From contig NW_025881637.1 of the NCBI RefSeq assembly GCF_002878395.1, forward strand, positions 1-64,000: a stretch of DNA of 64,000 bases, written 5' to 3'. Position numbers and translations under genes: made by a program. The DNA is from Capsicum annuum. Taxonomy: Eukaryota > Streptophyta > Magnoliopsida > Solanales > Solanaceae. Of this stretch, positions 1 to 11,251 are shown piece by piece; within the stretch, counting starts at the first letter, position 1; the number at the start of each line of letters is the position of its first letter. Under the pieces are notes generated by a model, which saw nothing but the letters and a program-made list of their open reading frames with translations, was not told where the DNA came from and did not search any database.

Positions 1-774
1 TATATATAAATAAAAAGATTTAATAAACATAAATTCTGAATTTATATGCACTATCAGTGTATAAATTATTTATCCCATCCAATTACGCTATCTTATAAAT
101 AATTAAATCTTCATAGCATGTCTGATCTGATAACATGAAAAATAGAATAATAAGTTGTTATAACTAATTAAATTGAATTGTTAGTGTAAAAATTATCTAT
201 ATTGTCGATGCATGTAACCTAAATCCTCAAATTATGCTGTCTTGACTCCTATACATTGGACGTAGTAGAAGTCTTTTTACACTGCTGAAGTAATTAAAAA
301 AATAATTATAAGTAATTGCAAAAATAAGTCAGATAACTTACTATAATAGGAAAAATTATACTGATAGTATAAAGTATATGATGACACATCACATATTATA
401 AAACAAGCAAGTGCAAAATTTACTCACTGATTTAAGAAGCTCACTCAAGCAACTGATATTTGGCGAAAAATGCATATGTTAGGGGAGAATCTTCAATATA
501 TTTTGTCTTTTAGAATATGCCTAGAGATGGCTCTTCTCGTTTGGATAAGAGCCAGTTCCCTAATGTTAGAATTTTTTTCATTACCTAATTTTAGAATTCG
601 GACTGATAAAGATTGTTATTTTTTTGTTGTTGTTGGGCTAAGATATATACCATGGCCAATCTTTTCCTATTTTAACAAGGATGATCTCATCATCCTTCTT
701 TAAGGACTTATCCCAGGGCCACTGTGAATGATAAAGAGCACACCAAACCTCAAATGGATGACTATGATTTATGT
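1..774. other. AT-rich intergenic DNA, no gene seen
   Basis: No coding frame with recognisable protein similarity, RNA gene or clear repeat boundary was found. The only open frame of note, 470-703 on the plus strand, has no family resemblance and reads as chance. Confidence 0.6.
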
Positions 775-1063
775 GACGTTTAACCATGAATTTTTTTTTT
801 AATTTTTTGTAAGGATTTTAATTTCAAGAAATAAGTTTGGTCATTAAAATTTTGAAAATTTCCAAAATTCTAACTTGAAGGTGGATTTATTCTAGAATTT
901 TTAAGAATTTGAAAAACACTTTTCAACACATATATTCAAAAACAACTCCATTTGATATTAATGACCAAATACAACTGCAATATCAAATATCATTTTTCAG
1001 ATTGAAAACAAAAATTACTTTTTTTTTTTCAAATGCTCACAATTTTCTAGCCAAATAGCCCCC
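775..1063. mobile_element. Decayed MITE-like repeat
   Basis: The left end (gacgtttaaccatgaattt) and the reverse complement of the right end (ggggctatttggctagaaaa) both resemble a GGCGTTTGGCCATGAAA-type terminus that I recall from Solanaceae miniature repeats. The interior is AT-rich and noncoding. The termini are too diverged to name a superfamily, and the exact ends are approximate. Confidence 0.4.
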
Positions 1064-1400
1064 TATAAATTCTACTTTTTTCTAGTTTAACTTCTTTTCC
1101 TCCCCGTTTATTTGTTATAAAACTCTTAGCTCATGGCACCCCACTCCACATTCTTGTATGTCTAAGATATTTTCTAATCTCCACCAATTTCGGATTTGAG
1201 TGAAGTAGTTAGTACAAAATTACAGATAATGTCAAAAATAGTTAATTGTGATAGTTGAGTTGAATTTCGATTCGATCTAGGTCTTAAAGAGATGTGATGC
1301 ATCTTATAACATTATATTTAATTTTAATATTTGTTGTTTCAAGCCAGGTATATGTTATATTCTTTGAATTTCAATTAATTAGGATTCATTTTTTTTTTAT

Positions 1401-1542
1401 TAAAGAAGAAAGCATTCCCTATAATAATGGCTCCTTTTGTCAAGGGTGTCACTATACTCCTTCATTATTTTGTTAATTAAAGAAGAAAGCATTCCCTATA
1501 ATAATGGCTCCTTTGTCAAGGGTGTCACTATACTCGTTCATT
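1401..1542. repeat. Tandem duplication, 77-bp unit
   Basis: A 77-bp unit beginning taaagaagaaagcattccct occurs at 1401-1477 and again at 1478-1542. The copies are nearly identical, with one T lost in the second copy and its last bases missing, so this is a recent local duplication. No coding potential. Confidence 0.85.
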
Positions 1543-1552
1543 AAAGAGTAGC

Positions 1553-1645
1553 GAGGCGCACTAAAGTTTTCTTTTTGCATAGGGCTCGGGGAAGAACATC
1601 ATCAAAAGAATGTATCATATGCAGTCTCACCTTGCATTTCCTCCT
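1553..1645 (-). mobile_element. SINE fragment (Solanaceae tRNA-derived type), degraded
   Basis: The plus strand reads as the complement of the tRNA-derived SINE common in Solanaceae: a gcgcactaaag start, a cagggctcggggaag segment, then a gcagtctcaccttgcatttc segment. The tRNA-like head with box B is missing, so only the 3' body remains. Family assignment rests on recalled consensus, not a search. Confidence 0.6.
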
Positions 1646-1698
1646 TCATTAGAAAATTATAATGCATATGTACTATATGTTGATTTCCTTTACTTGTT

Positions 1699-1709
1699 TA
1701 TATATATAT

Positions 1710-1746
<37 letters not shown>
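1699..1746. repeat. (TA)n microsatellite
   Basis: About 48 bp of TA dinucleotides, interrupted by catacata. It lies between two SINE fragments. Confidence 0.95.
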
Positions 1747-1748
<2 letters not shown>

Positions 1749-1763
1749 GAAAACGAAGTTAAA

Positions 1764-1842
1764 GGTAGTCCGATGTACTAAAACTCCCGCTATGCGCATA
1801 GTACGGGAAAGGACCCTACCAGAAGGGTATATGCAATACGAG
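1764..1842 (-). mobile_element. Second SINE fragment, degraded
   Basis: Contains the diagnostic run actcccgctatgcgcatagt followed by acgggaaaggaccctaccag and agggtatatgcaatacg. This is the complement of the same SINE body as the fragment about 200 bp to the left, in the same orientation. The two are either independent insertions or halves of one copy separated by the TA repeat and other sequence. Confidence 0.7.
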
Positions 1843-1880
1843 GAGCCAAGAATGAGGCGACAATTTATATATCGTTAGTG

Positions 1881-1976
1881 TAATTTAATATGTTCTAATA
1901 ATTTAATTGCCCTCAATTTTCAGTTTACTAATTTAATATGTTCTAAGACTTTAATTGCCCTCAATTTCCAGTTTAC
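1881..1976. repeat. Tandem duplication, 48-bp unit
   Basis: The unit starting taatttaatatgttctaa occurs at 1881-1928 and 1929-1976 with a handful of differences. Noncoding. Confidence 0.85.
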
Positions 1977-2340
1977 TAGTTTTACCCGTGCGTAGTAGCG
2001 GAGACCGAAATTTTAATAAGAAATTAGTAAAAATGCAAGAGTTTCTCACAGGAGATTGCAATTTTTTTAACCAGTTTTGATGCTACAATAAATGCTTCAC
2101 TCAAGTTAATGAATTAATTAATTTAATTAATATATTCACACCCAGCAGGGGGGAGGAAGATTACTTTATTTTACGTTATTTGCACAAATTAAAATTTTCA
2201 CAAATACATTTCAATTGACTCCCCTTTTAGGTATGATAATTAATTATAAGTAGTTACATTTTGGAATAACCTGATCCTACAAAAATTTTACATGTCAATA
2301 TTTAACAATTGAATCGTTGAACTCATGATCAACCATTAAC

Positions 2341-2603
2341 TACACTATCTATCTCAATTTGGTGTGGTTCCATTTTATTTTTGAGAGTCAAACCTTTTAA
2401 TTTGGATCATGAAATTGAATATGAGAACTTTAAGTTTTCTGAAATAACATTTATATATTTTGAAAGTATGTGAAAAATACTATAAATCATAATAAATGAC
2501 AATTCAAAATATTTAAAATACATAAAAAAAAAAAAAAAGTACGGTCAAACAAAGATTTTTTAAAATCTCGAAAGATGACATCTAAATTGAAATGAAAGAA
2601 GTA
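2341..2603. mobile_element. MITE with degenerate TACTCCCTCCGT-type inverted repeats
   Basis: The first 20 bases (tacactatctatctcaattt) and the reverse complement of the last 20 (tacttctttcatttcaattt) match each other at most positions. Both resemble the common plant terminus TACTCCCTCCGTTTCAATTT. The interior carries the usual ataaatgacaattcaaaat and acggtcaaacaaagat segments. It lies immediately downstream (minus strand) of the splice donor of the GDSL pseudogene exon, so it would have sat in the first intron. Confidence 0.65.
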
Positions 2604-2687
2604 TGACCCATAATATTGGACAAATAGAGTACATCTTTGAGATTTTTTCTTCTTTTTTGTTTTGGTGTGGGAATAAAAAGAACTTAC

Positions 2688-2901
2688 AAATGAAATTGAC
2701 AACAGTTCAGACGTTGGTGAATCGACCAGTTGTACGATGAAAGAAATTAGAACCGTATGGTGGAAAATCAGCTCGTGCAGTGCAATTCTTGTTGTAGTGA
2801 TTATTACCAGCATCAAATATAGTCTCCAAATATGAAAATTGATGGAACATTACCAATAAAGAGGTAACAAGGAGCAATTGCAATATTTTCACTCTCTCCA
2901 T
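2688..2901 (-). pseudogene. GDSL esterase/lipase, exon 1 only, disrupted
   Basis: Plant GDSL enzymes are secreted serine esterases/lipases. From the ATG at 2901 the frame gives a hydrophobic signal-peptide-like N-terminus (MERVKILQLLLVTSLLVMF), then FDAGNNHYNKNCTARADF, PPYGSNFF and TGRFTN, which is the conserved N-terminal block order of the family. Three lesions are visible. The GDS motif is readable only in another frame (IFGD), and a 2-nt gap falls where the catalytic serine codon should be. After TGRFTN a TGA replaces the expected Arg codon. No exon 2 follows. Reading through the TGA gives TVVNFI and a consensus gtaagt donor at 2687-2682, which supports the exon end. A longer start upstream (TTG codon) is unlikely. 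The gene is dead by sequence; transcription is unknown. Confidence 0.75.
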
Positions 2902-3034
2902 TGCCAAAAGTTCTTAGAGTGGCCGAGTGATCAAATGCAGCCTACTGTAAATCTGTTGAAATATAGGCTTTAATTTTGAACACAAAGGAGAAAATAATTA
3001 ATCAAAGATACATATATAGAACAAATGGTGTGAG

Positions 3035-3042
3035 TTTATATA
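3035..3042 (-). promoter_or_regulatory. TATA box of the GDSL pseudogene (candidate)
   Basis: On the minus strand this reads TATATAAA followed by CTCACACC, about 135 bases upstream of the pseudogene ATG. That spacing is plausible for a plant promoter with a short 5' UTR. No other support. Confidence 0.4.
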
Positions 3043-3812
3043 AGTAAAGTGACCTGAAAAGATGAAACAGAACACACGAGTTTAGTGCATGCCATGAAGT
3101 ACCCCTTGGATCACTAATTATAAAGCTACTTGTCTACTGCCAACAACTAGAATTTTTTGTCTATTAGTACTTTATCATGTACTTTAATTCCCTTTATTTA
3201 TTTCTTTACTTGCTTCTGCAAATAACCTTTATGATGGCAGTTATAGATGTGTACATTTGTTTTGCGGGAATAACATCATGTTGTTTTTAGAAGTGGTTAT
3301 CAATTTACATGACACGATTTGAAATGATGCAAGTTTGAAAAAGAATAAAGATATTTTAAATTCATGTGATCTTAAATATATCATGAGTGGAAAGCTAGCA
3401 TTCTGATTGTGCTTTCGATAGAATCAATTATGATTTTTATCAAGAATCTAGAGTAATATAGGATTTTCAATCCAAGCAAGAAGGAGAGAGTAACATATAC
3501 TAATGTAAAGCGAGTAAACAAAATTTCATATTTGATTTAGCTAGCAGATATATATAAATTTTTTTCGCAAAGTTGTGTTCAATGAAAATCATATGTATAG
3601 TTTGGAGGGAGATCTTTCATATCTTCAAGATTGATCCACTCTACAATATAAAGTGAAGTACTTTTAAGTATCCATATAAAAAGAAAACCGATTCTTAAAC
3701 CCTTTTCACACTCATGTCACATTGAAGAACAGTAGAAAACAAAAGGTTCTCCAATAACTATTTTTTTAATAATCTAGAGCTTAGCTCAAAATTCTTGCTC
3801 CGCCTTTGACAT
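3043..3812. other. AT-rich intergenic DNA, nothing recognised
   Basis: No coding similarity, RNA gene or repeat terminus could be identified in this stretch. Confidence 0.5.
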
Positions 3813-4568
3813 TGTAACAACTTGAATTTATAAATTTTTATTTTTATGTGTTTTAACCATTTCATTTTTTCAAGTAGTTGGTACATGTTAATTTTGAGGA
3901 TTCGGGGATGGTTGGAACGGTTTCCAATGTGATTGGAAATGATTTGTGCGAGTTTGTGATTTTTAGAGGCTTGAGAAGTCATATAGTTGACTTCAGTCAA
4001 TATTCGTTGTTCTGAGTGACAGATGACAATTTGGACTGCGCCAATAGATCTATAATGTCAAATTTGGGTTAGTAGTGGGGTTGGTTCAATTTTGGAATCT
4101 TTATATCTTATTTCAATCCTTCGTTTGAAAAATAGTAAAAAGGAGTCTCGAGTGTTAGTTTGGTGAAAGTAATTTTTTTTAAACGATATTCTTATTGAGT
4201 CCGGAACATCAAAAATAGCCTAGTAGCATTATTTATTTGCATTTAAGAGATTCCAAATGAATTTTAAAGTTTCAAGATTCCAAACGAATTTTGATGGTTC
4301 GGTCGGAGACTTGGCATGTTGTCTAAGTTGTTGGTGCTAAGTCTCATCTGGTGCAACCGCTTAAGAATCCATATGATCGCTAAAGTGGTCAATGGACCGC
4401 TTAGGTAGACAATCGATGTGTTCCCCTGTCGCTAAATCGATCATCTTTCCGCTATAGATGAGGTCACTTAAGTGACAATGGGCCGCTTAAGCGAAGGCCG
4501 ACCATGTCTCGCTTGGTTGCTTTAGCGACGTCCCATCTTCTTTAGTGATGATCATTTAAGTGATCATG
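3813..4568 (+). mobile_element. 5' part of a chromovirus-type LTR with TCGCTTAAGCGA motif array
   Basis: Begins TGTAACAACTTGAATTTAT, a terminus typical of Tekay/Del LTRs in Solanaceae, and runs about 0.75 kb until it is cut by the poly(A) end of the LINE. From about 4345 to 4565 it carries many degenerate copies of the palindrome TCGCTTAAGCGA (for example gcttaagcga near 4495). No internal region or partner LTR is present, so it is a truncated remnant and the oldest layer on this side. Confidence 0.55.
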
Positions 4569-5940
4569 TTTTTTTTAGCCAAATACGGAAAGCTGACCAA
4601 TTTATTAATAAACTAAAACAACAATACAACGATATGAACATTGGCCCAATAAATACAATTCCATACTTGAGTAGTTCAGACAAGACAAAAGAAAAATATA
4701 TTTACACCCAAATTAGGAAAGCCCTAAAAGCCTCCATATGCACTAATACCGATTAACTCCTTCTTCGGCGAGCTTTGAAGTTCCTTTAAAGTTTCGGTGT
4801 GAATCTTAGCTAGGCAATTTTAACATAGAGATGAAAAGAGTACACATTAAAGATGAGCTTGAGTGAATGCATTTGGATGCCCAAAACTCTCACGAACATC
4901 ATGAATTCAAGCTTAGTGAAGACTTTAGCTCATCGCAAGTCTACCAGCTATCCATTCTCAGGTAAGATTATTAGAGCTACTTATTTAGGACAAAGCTTTA
5001 ATAGATTTCTCACTCTTTTCTTCCCTTCAACAGAATGTGCTCAAAAGAGTTAATACCACCGATGAAATTTCAAATCTAAGTGATATACCGTCTCTAAGAT
5101 ACGAGAATTCTTCTTTTCTTGATGTTTGTACAACTGGTTTGTTAATGTTGTATCAACTGTGATGTTTCTTGTGTTTGTCTTTGCATTGGATTAAAACTTC
5201 TACTCTGTCACTTCTTTATTCTTAGATATGGAGTTTCAATTTTTTCCAACACAATAATCTTTCTTGCTATTTATGAGACTTCCTAAATAGAATTAAATTG
5301 GAGATTAGTATAACCTACAAAATAAAAAATAGGGTTAGTAAATAGATTAGCCAATTGATTTCCTTCCTTGAATGTGTGCTTCATCTTTAATGATTTATTG
5401 TTCATTAAGTATTTAATCCTCCTAATCTCTAGAGAGATTCACCAGGTCACTTCACATATGCCATCAAGATTTTTTTTGAGAATTAGGGAATCTGTTTCCT
5501 GGTCAATAAAAATTAATTATGCTCTACACAATACTCCAGTCCTAATCTCATTGCTATTACTTCAGCATCAAGAACTAGACCCCCTTTTAGCTTCTTTATT
5601 TCAACATAAAGAAATTCCCCTACCATATTTCTGATACAAAAACCACTAGCACTAGGATTCAGGTTTCCTTTGTTAGCCCCATCAGAATTACACTTATCGC
5701 TCATTTCTGGATGTTTCCATCTAATCATAGAGATACTAATGTTAGGACTATAATATTTTTAAAAAATCACCATCATTAGCCATGTATCCAGGATATCCTG
5801 AATCCAAGGGTATTTGTTTTTGGTCATCATCAAAATATTTCTATTAATCTCTAAAATCATAGCATTCCTTGACATATTACTTCCATTTTTTAGTTTGCTT
5901 ATTCTCTTCCACACTTTCATATTATGAAAGCTGGAACAAC
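4569..5940 (-). pseudogene. LINE (L1-type) 3' part: RNase H domain and 3' end
   Basis: This is the 3' portion of a plant non-LTR retrotransposon ORF2. The frame at 5728-5513 gives an RNase H start (KCNSDGANKGNLNP with the first Asp, then LVLDAEVIAMRLGLEYC with the Glu). After a stop it continues through a TDSLILKK segment to KHTFKEGNQLANLFTN, where the last catalytic Asp is changed to Asn. A run of T at 4567-4574 on the plus strand is the poly(A) tail of the minus-strand element. It is separated from its reverse transcriptase half (15914-18118) by element C. The duplicated target bases acaac on both sides of C prove the two halves were once joined. Confidence 0.88.
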
Positions 5941-7588
5941 TATTGTGCCCAAGCGCACCCGCAAGTATATGTGGTCTCACCAAGTAGTAAAGTGGCCCTT
6001 TAGAATCCAAGTATCAATCCCATAGGGACTAGTGTTAAGTAACTATCCAATTTAGTTTAACTATAGAGATTAAAGTGGTGTAAAAGTAACCAAAAGAATT
6101 TAAGAGTTGTAAACTAATGTAAAGTAAACAATGCGGAAAAATAAGAGTTTAGAAAATCAATAACCCGGGGTTAAAGGACCGTGAACAATCATACTAAGCT
6201 ATTGAACTTCTTTGGTTAGATTACTTATCTAGCTTGTTGATTAACGAGGTTTATTTTATGGTCATGGTCTCTCGAGCCTCTAATCACCTATCTATCTTAG
6301 CCCCACAACTACATCGTTGAGTGGGGATAAAGAACTAAGCTAAACAAATTTATATTTCATCCCGTAGAGAACCAAATAAGGCTTCTAGGTATATCTATAT
6401 CCTAGATGCTAATTCAAATCCCTTATTATATAAAAGAATAAGAAGTTACTCTATTTACCTCCATATTCTATCCTCTTATTCCTCCTATCCAGATCATAAA
6501 GATAAAATAGATGTATTCTAAGGATATCTAATCCTTAAAATAGTTATAACAAGGATAAATAAATAAAAAATATTATAACCAATCAAAACCAAATCAATTC
6601 AAGCAATAGTAATCATGTTCTTGGCCTTAACACTGGAAAGGAGGCTTTTAGCCACTCATGGACATAACTGTAATCACCATGGAAGAATACAAGATAAAAT
6701 CTATAAACAAACTAAAGTAAAATAAGAAAAACCTAATTGAAGTGTTTTACATCCCCTCTCCAAGTTTTAAATCCATCCAAGCTGTATAATGTCAAGTTCA
6801 AGTGTCCTGTTTATAGGAGGATAAAACTGCTAAAATTGACCTAGGGTCTGCGTGGCGGAGCTCATAACGGGTACTAGGGTGCACGATGTACCCTCATCAG
6901 TGAGACACACTATTTTGGTTTTTAGGGATATATCTGTGTGTGTAAATGTCTTAATATGCATGGATTGGGTCGTATACGCCCCATGGACATCCAAAGTGTC
7001 CGTTTTACATCAAATCTTGTCCCATGTTTTGATTGATCCCATTCCAAGACTTTTTGTGTTGTTTTCACTTGATTTCCATCTTTTATATCATTAATATATA
7101 ATCATAATCAACTTATAAATCATCCTATAACATTAAACATCACAAATTAAAGATAAAAAAAATACACAATCCCAACGGTGAACTAAAAACATAAGCTATG
7201 AACTAGTTTCGTTCTATTAATATTTAGCTTAGTTTTTTGACTCTTGGATTGATTCAATTGAAGTTTAAACATTATTAAAAAGTTTTTCCATACATAGTTA
7301 CACAATAAAACCATTATGAACTCATTACACACACTAGAATCCATCGATATCAACTAGAACAACACCTAGCTCAAGTTAGTAACACTAGTTTTCTCATTTG
7401 AACTCTAAATGACCAAATTGAGTACAACTTATTTGAAAGACACCTTAAACATTGTAATCAAGTAATTAAACACTTATATGAACAATTATATCATTATTCA
7501 CTCATTAAGAACACAAGTAGTCCTTAAAACAAGACTAAACAAGCCCAAATAACAACTCGGAGGTACATAAATCCACCTCACATCCTCA
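5941..7588 (-). repeat. Element C 3' LTR
   Basis: Aligns along its length with 14282-15913. A TATA-like cctataaacag (minus strand) lies at 6808-6818, and about 170 bases downstream in sense is the hairpin module near 6611-6660. The polypurine tract follows immediately as ccccacactt on the plus strand (minus strand AAGTGTGGGG). The plus-strand left end is tattgtgccc rather than a clean TG. Confidence 0.85.
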
Positions 7589-7661
7589 CCCCACACTTAA
7601 ATCCTTATTCATACTTGAAAAAATATTTAATCTAAGCATCATAAGATGAGGTGACTCTATA

Positions 7662-8419
7662 TGATACGAGAATAATCATGGATATGGACTTATGAGAGTG
7701 CATGTTGGACCCGAGCCTTGTAGTGTGCAATTGAAGTGTAAGAGAGGCCAAAAATGTACTGAAATTAGTACATAACTTACACTTGATGGGTACCCACTCT
7801 TTGAAGGGACTTTTGGTCATTTTAACTTATATTTGTAATAGCTATAATAGTAATATTGTAGGGCTTTTAGTCTTAGTTTTTGTTAAATATTGAAGTTGTA
7901 AACACTTAGAAAGACAAGTCCTCTCTCATTTAGAAGGCTTGGCCGAAACTAGGGCAAGATCTAGTGTAGAATTGCTAGTGATTGTATTTTGCTTGGAAAC
8001 ATGGATGCTAGAGGGGTGGAATCCGATCTTGTGTCACGTAAGATATAGGTGAATCATTATGTATGGTATTAAGGGTCCAAGAGTGGAATAGGCTCTTAGG
8101 TTCTTAAGATTATACCTTTTTGTAGTCTATCTATCTATCCCTTTTTCTTTTATTGTAAATTTTGTAGTGTTTGTTCTAGTTTTTGTAATCTGTAACTTGT
8201 TGTTCTTGTTATAATATTGTTTTTGTTCATCTTGTATTCATATTGTTGCTGATAATCATTGTTTGGATGGATTTTTTGGTATTAAAATACACCTTTCATC
8301 TCGTTATTGTTGTTGCCATTGTTCAATCCGAGTGTTGTCTCCAATCGATTGAAGAATCCCTTTGATTAGTGGACTATTTTGGGGTGTATTTTTATGCGTT
8401 CTTGATCATTATTGTATCA
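7662..8419 (+). repeat. Element H 5' LTR
   Basis: 758 bp, the same length as its partner. Starts TGATACGAG and ends GTATCA. Confidence 0.85.
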
Positions 8420-8436
8420 TTTGGTATAACAGCATG
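8420..8436 (+). other. Element H primer-binding site (tRNA-iMet)
   Basis: tttggtataacagcatg directly abuts the 5' LTR and matches the usual TGGTATCAGAGC initiator-tRNA-Met primer site apart from a few changes. Confidence 0.75.
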
Positions 8437-9700
8437 TATAAATCTTGTTCCCACAAGATCATCTTGGGCTCGTAAACTTGAAATAAAAAAAATAAAAAAT
8501 TATTAAAAACTAAAAATTTCAGAAAAATAACAATTTGTCCATTGTTGTTGTCTTGGCTGAAATTGTGTTCTTGTGGTGTTCTTGGCTGAGATTGTTTGTA
8601 AGTCTAGATATTGGTGTATTTTATTTTTTCTAGTTGTTCTAAAGTGTTGGTTTTCTTGTTCACTAGCACTTTGAGCCTAGATCCAAACTTGAGCTTGAAC
8701 TTGTTGAAGTGTTATTGTGAACAAAGATGGTCGTGTGTTGATCTTGTTGTGAACTTGAACTTGGCCTCCCCTTGTTGAACTTTGTTGTTATGGTTTTTTC
8801 ACTTTGGTCTCGTGTTTTTAGTGTTGTTCTAAGCTTGGCCTTGTATTGTTGTTGAGGATTGGTGGCCTACGGATAATCTTGTTAAAGTTTTTGTAGTCTT
8901 GGCCGTGTGAAACATTGTTGTACTAGAGTTGGCCGTGTGGTTATGTTGTGGATCTTGGTGATTGTTGTTGAATTTTCTTAGTAATTGTTGAAGTGTTCTT
9001 GATGTTCTTCCCAACCTTCATACCTTGTTAACATAAAGTGAAAGTTATATTCAAAAAGGTGAAGAAAAAGGTATGAGAACTATGTGAGTCTTGAAAGACT
9101 TACCATCACTAACCAACTAGTCAATCACATCTCAACCATTTATATCCTTAAGTCTTCATTTTTTAAATTTAAAAGAAAAAGGATTCAAGGACTTATAATT
9201 CCCTCCTTAACCAATTCGCACTAATTCCAAATTGTAAAATTGATCAAGACTTCCAAATTTGGAACATAAAATTGTTGATAACCAAGGCCAATCACGGACT
9301 GCCACGTCATTAATTACTATTCACCAACAAATTTTAAGCTCAAATTTTGATCTTTTAGTCTCATTTCATGTCTTTAGTTTCATTTTGTTGATTCTAAATC
9401 TAACTTACAAGATAGTACTAGATTGTAAGTTAGTTTTGAAACAGTTCTTCGTGGTAACTTCCCTTTGTGTGTCTTAATTCTTTTGAGTCATTATAATATG
9501 TCCTTGTGTGTTTTTCCTTACTCTTGGGAGTCATTGTAAATGTTGGATTCAGATCTCAACACCTTTTGGAGTACAAGCAAGCTTACAACACTTGTGAGAT
9601 TGAGAGTGAGGGATCCAAGAGACACAAGAAAAAAAAGAGCGAGTGAGGATATTTTGTACAACTAACGTGTTTTCTATTTTGTAGGTAATTCCTTGGCCAT
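8437..9700 (+). other. Element H leader, noncoding
   Basis: About 1.26 kb rich in TTGTTG and CTTG words, with no coding frame that I can relate to gag. A gtgttttctattttgtag segment just before the gag-like region at 9.7 kb resembles an intron 3' end, but no donor was assigned. Confidence 0.5.
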
Positions 9701-10470
9701 AATGGACATAATTTTAGCCCACCTTTATGATATTGCCTGAGAAATAGCTATGGAAAATAGGTGTCTTGAAAAATTGAGCTCGGATATGTCTACTATACTT
9801 GAGAGGATGGATTGAGTGAAGAGTCAAAAGTAATTCTCGTGTTTCTACTTCTGAAACTTTACCTCCAACAATCAATCCTCTAAGAGCATCACTAAATGAC
9901 ATAGACATAAGCCAAGCCACCAAATGTCCTCCAACCCGAGACCTAAGTAGGTCACTTCTCCCTTAATTCGATCAAGTCCAACAAGAAGGCGTGGAAGCCA
10001 ATCTTCTCCCATCCAAGATCCACAACCGAAGCTCCACATTACAAAATCAATCCTTTCATCCGAAACTCTATTTCACCTAAACCGATATGTCCATATAGAG
10101 GAGTGTCGTAGAAAGAAACATGAGGGATATGGAGTCTATAATGATGCGTATATGATGGAATAAAAGTTAAGGGAAAGATGCAGGGAACCCCAAGGAACCC
10201 GCCACCAAGAAAATAAGTGGGATGTGTTTAGTGATTTCTTTTTCATTCACTATGTGTTTCGGATGAGGATGAAGACAAGGCTCAAGATGGAGAGGAAGCT
10301 GAGGTTCAAAATAAAGATGTTGGCCGAGACTTATTATTATTGATCCCTCGGATTCTTCATGTTTTATGGATTGTTTTTGACTTGTTTTTCTGAATTGTTT
10401 ACGGACTATTTTGAGTAGGTTTCCTTTAAAGTGACTAATTGAATGAGGCAAAGCCATGAATCTGTGGACA
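9701..10470 (+). pseudogene. Element H degenerate gag-like region
   Basis: Starting near an ATG at 9702, a broken frame gives short readable runs, including AMENRCLEKLSSDMSTILERM, HEGYGVYNDAYMME and an acidic run DEDEDKAQDGEEAEVQ before stops. The charged, low-complexity make-up and its place between primer site and purine tract suggest a truncated gag. No zinc knuckle, protease or RT is present. Lineage (gypsy or copia) cannot be decided. Confidence 0.4.
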
Positions 10471-10493
10471 AATTCCTCTCAAGATGGAGATTA

Positions 10494-11251
10494 TGATACG
10501 AGAATAATCATAGATATGGACTTATGAGAGTATGTGTTGGACCCGAGCCTTGGTGTGTGCAATTGAAGTGTAAGAGAGGCCCAAAATGCACCAAAATCAA
10601 TCCATAACTTATACTTGATGGGCGCCCTCTCTTTGAAGGGCCTTTTAGTCATTTTAACTTATATTCATAATAGCCATAATAGGAACATTGTAGGGCCTTT
10701 ATACTTACTTTTTTATTGATTATTAAAGTTGTAAACACTTAGAAAGACAAGTCCTCTCTTTTTTAGGAGGCTTGGCCGAAACTACGGCAGAATCTAGTAT
10801 GTTATCACTAGTGATTGTATTTTGCTTGGAAACGTAGATGCTAGAGAGGTAGAATACGATTTTGTCTCACTTAAGATATAGGAGAATCATTGTGTGTGGT
10901 GTTAAGGGTCCAACAGTGGAATAGGCTCTTGGATTCTTAAGATTATACCTTTGTGTAGTCTATCTATCTATCCCTTTTCTTTTATTGTAATTCTTGTAGT
11001 GTTTGTTCTAGTTCTTGTAATCCATCACTTGTTGTTCTTGTTATAACATTGTTGTTGTTCATCTTTTCTTCATATTGTTGTTGATATTCATATCTTGGAT
11101 GACTATTTTAGTGTTAAAACATACCCTCCATCTCGTTATTGTTGTTTTCATTGTTGAATCCGAGTGTGGTCGCCAATCGGTCCAAGAATCCTTTTGATTA
11201 GTGGACTCTTTTGGGGTATGTTTTTGTGTGTTCTTGGTCATTCTTGTATCA
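10494..11251 (+). repeat. Element H 3' LTR
   Basis: 758 bp, collinear with 7662-8419. Both contain ggacccgagccttg and ttaagggtccaa.gtggaata segments with scattered substitutions. Confidence 0.85.

Larger units (their letters stand above)
7662..11251 (+). mobile_element. Element H: short non-autonomous LTR retrotransposon
   Basis: Two 758-bp LTRs (7662-8419 and 10494-11251) both start tgatacgagaataatcat and end ttgtatca. A tRNA-Met-type primer site follows the left LTR and a purine tract (aagatggagatta) precedes the right one. Internal DNA is only 2.07 kb, with no RT or integrase. Flanking pentamers ctata and ctcca are similar but not identical, so the TSD is imperfect. It sits within the 3' noncoding region of element C, whose sequence resumes at actccacacttctactac, matching element B. 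Confidence 0.82.

Noticed and set aside
2487..2816. 109-codon minus-strand open frame overlapping the GDSL exon
   Set aside because: It reads the lipase exon in the wrong frame and runs on through the intron and MITE.
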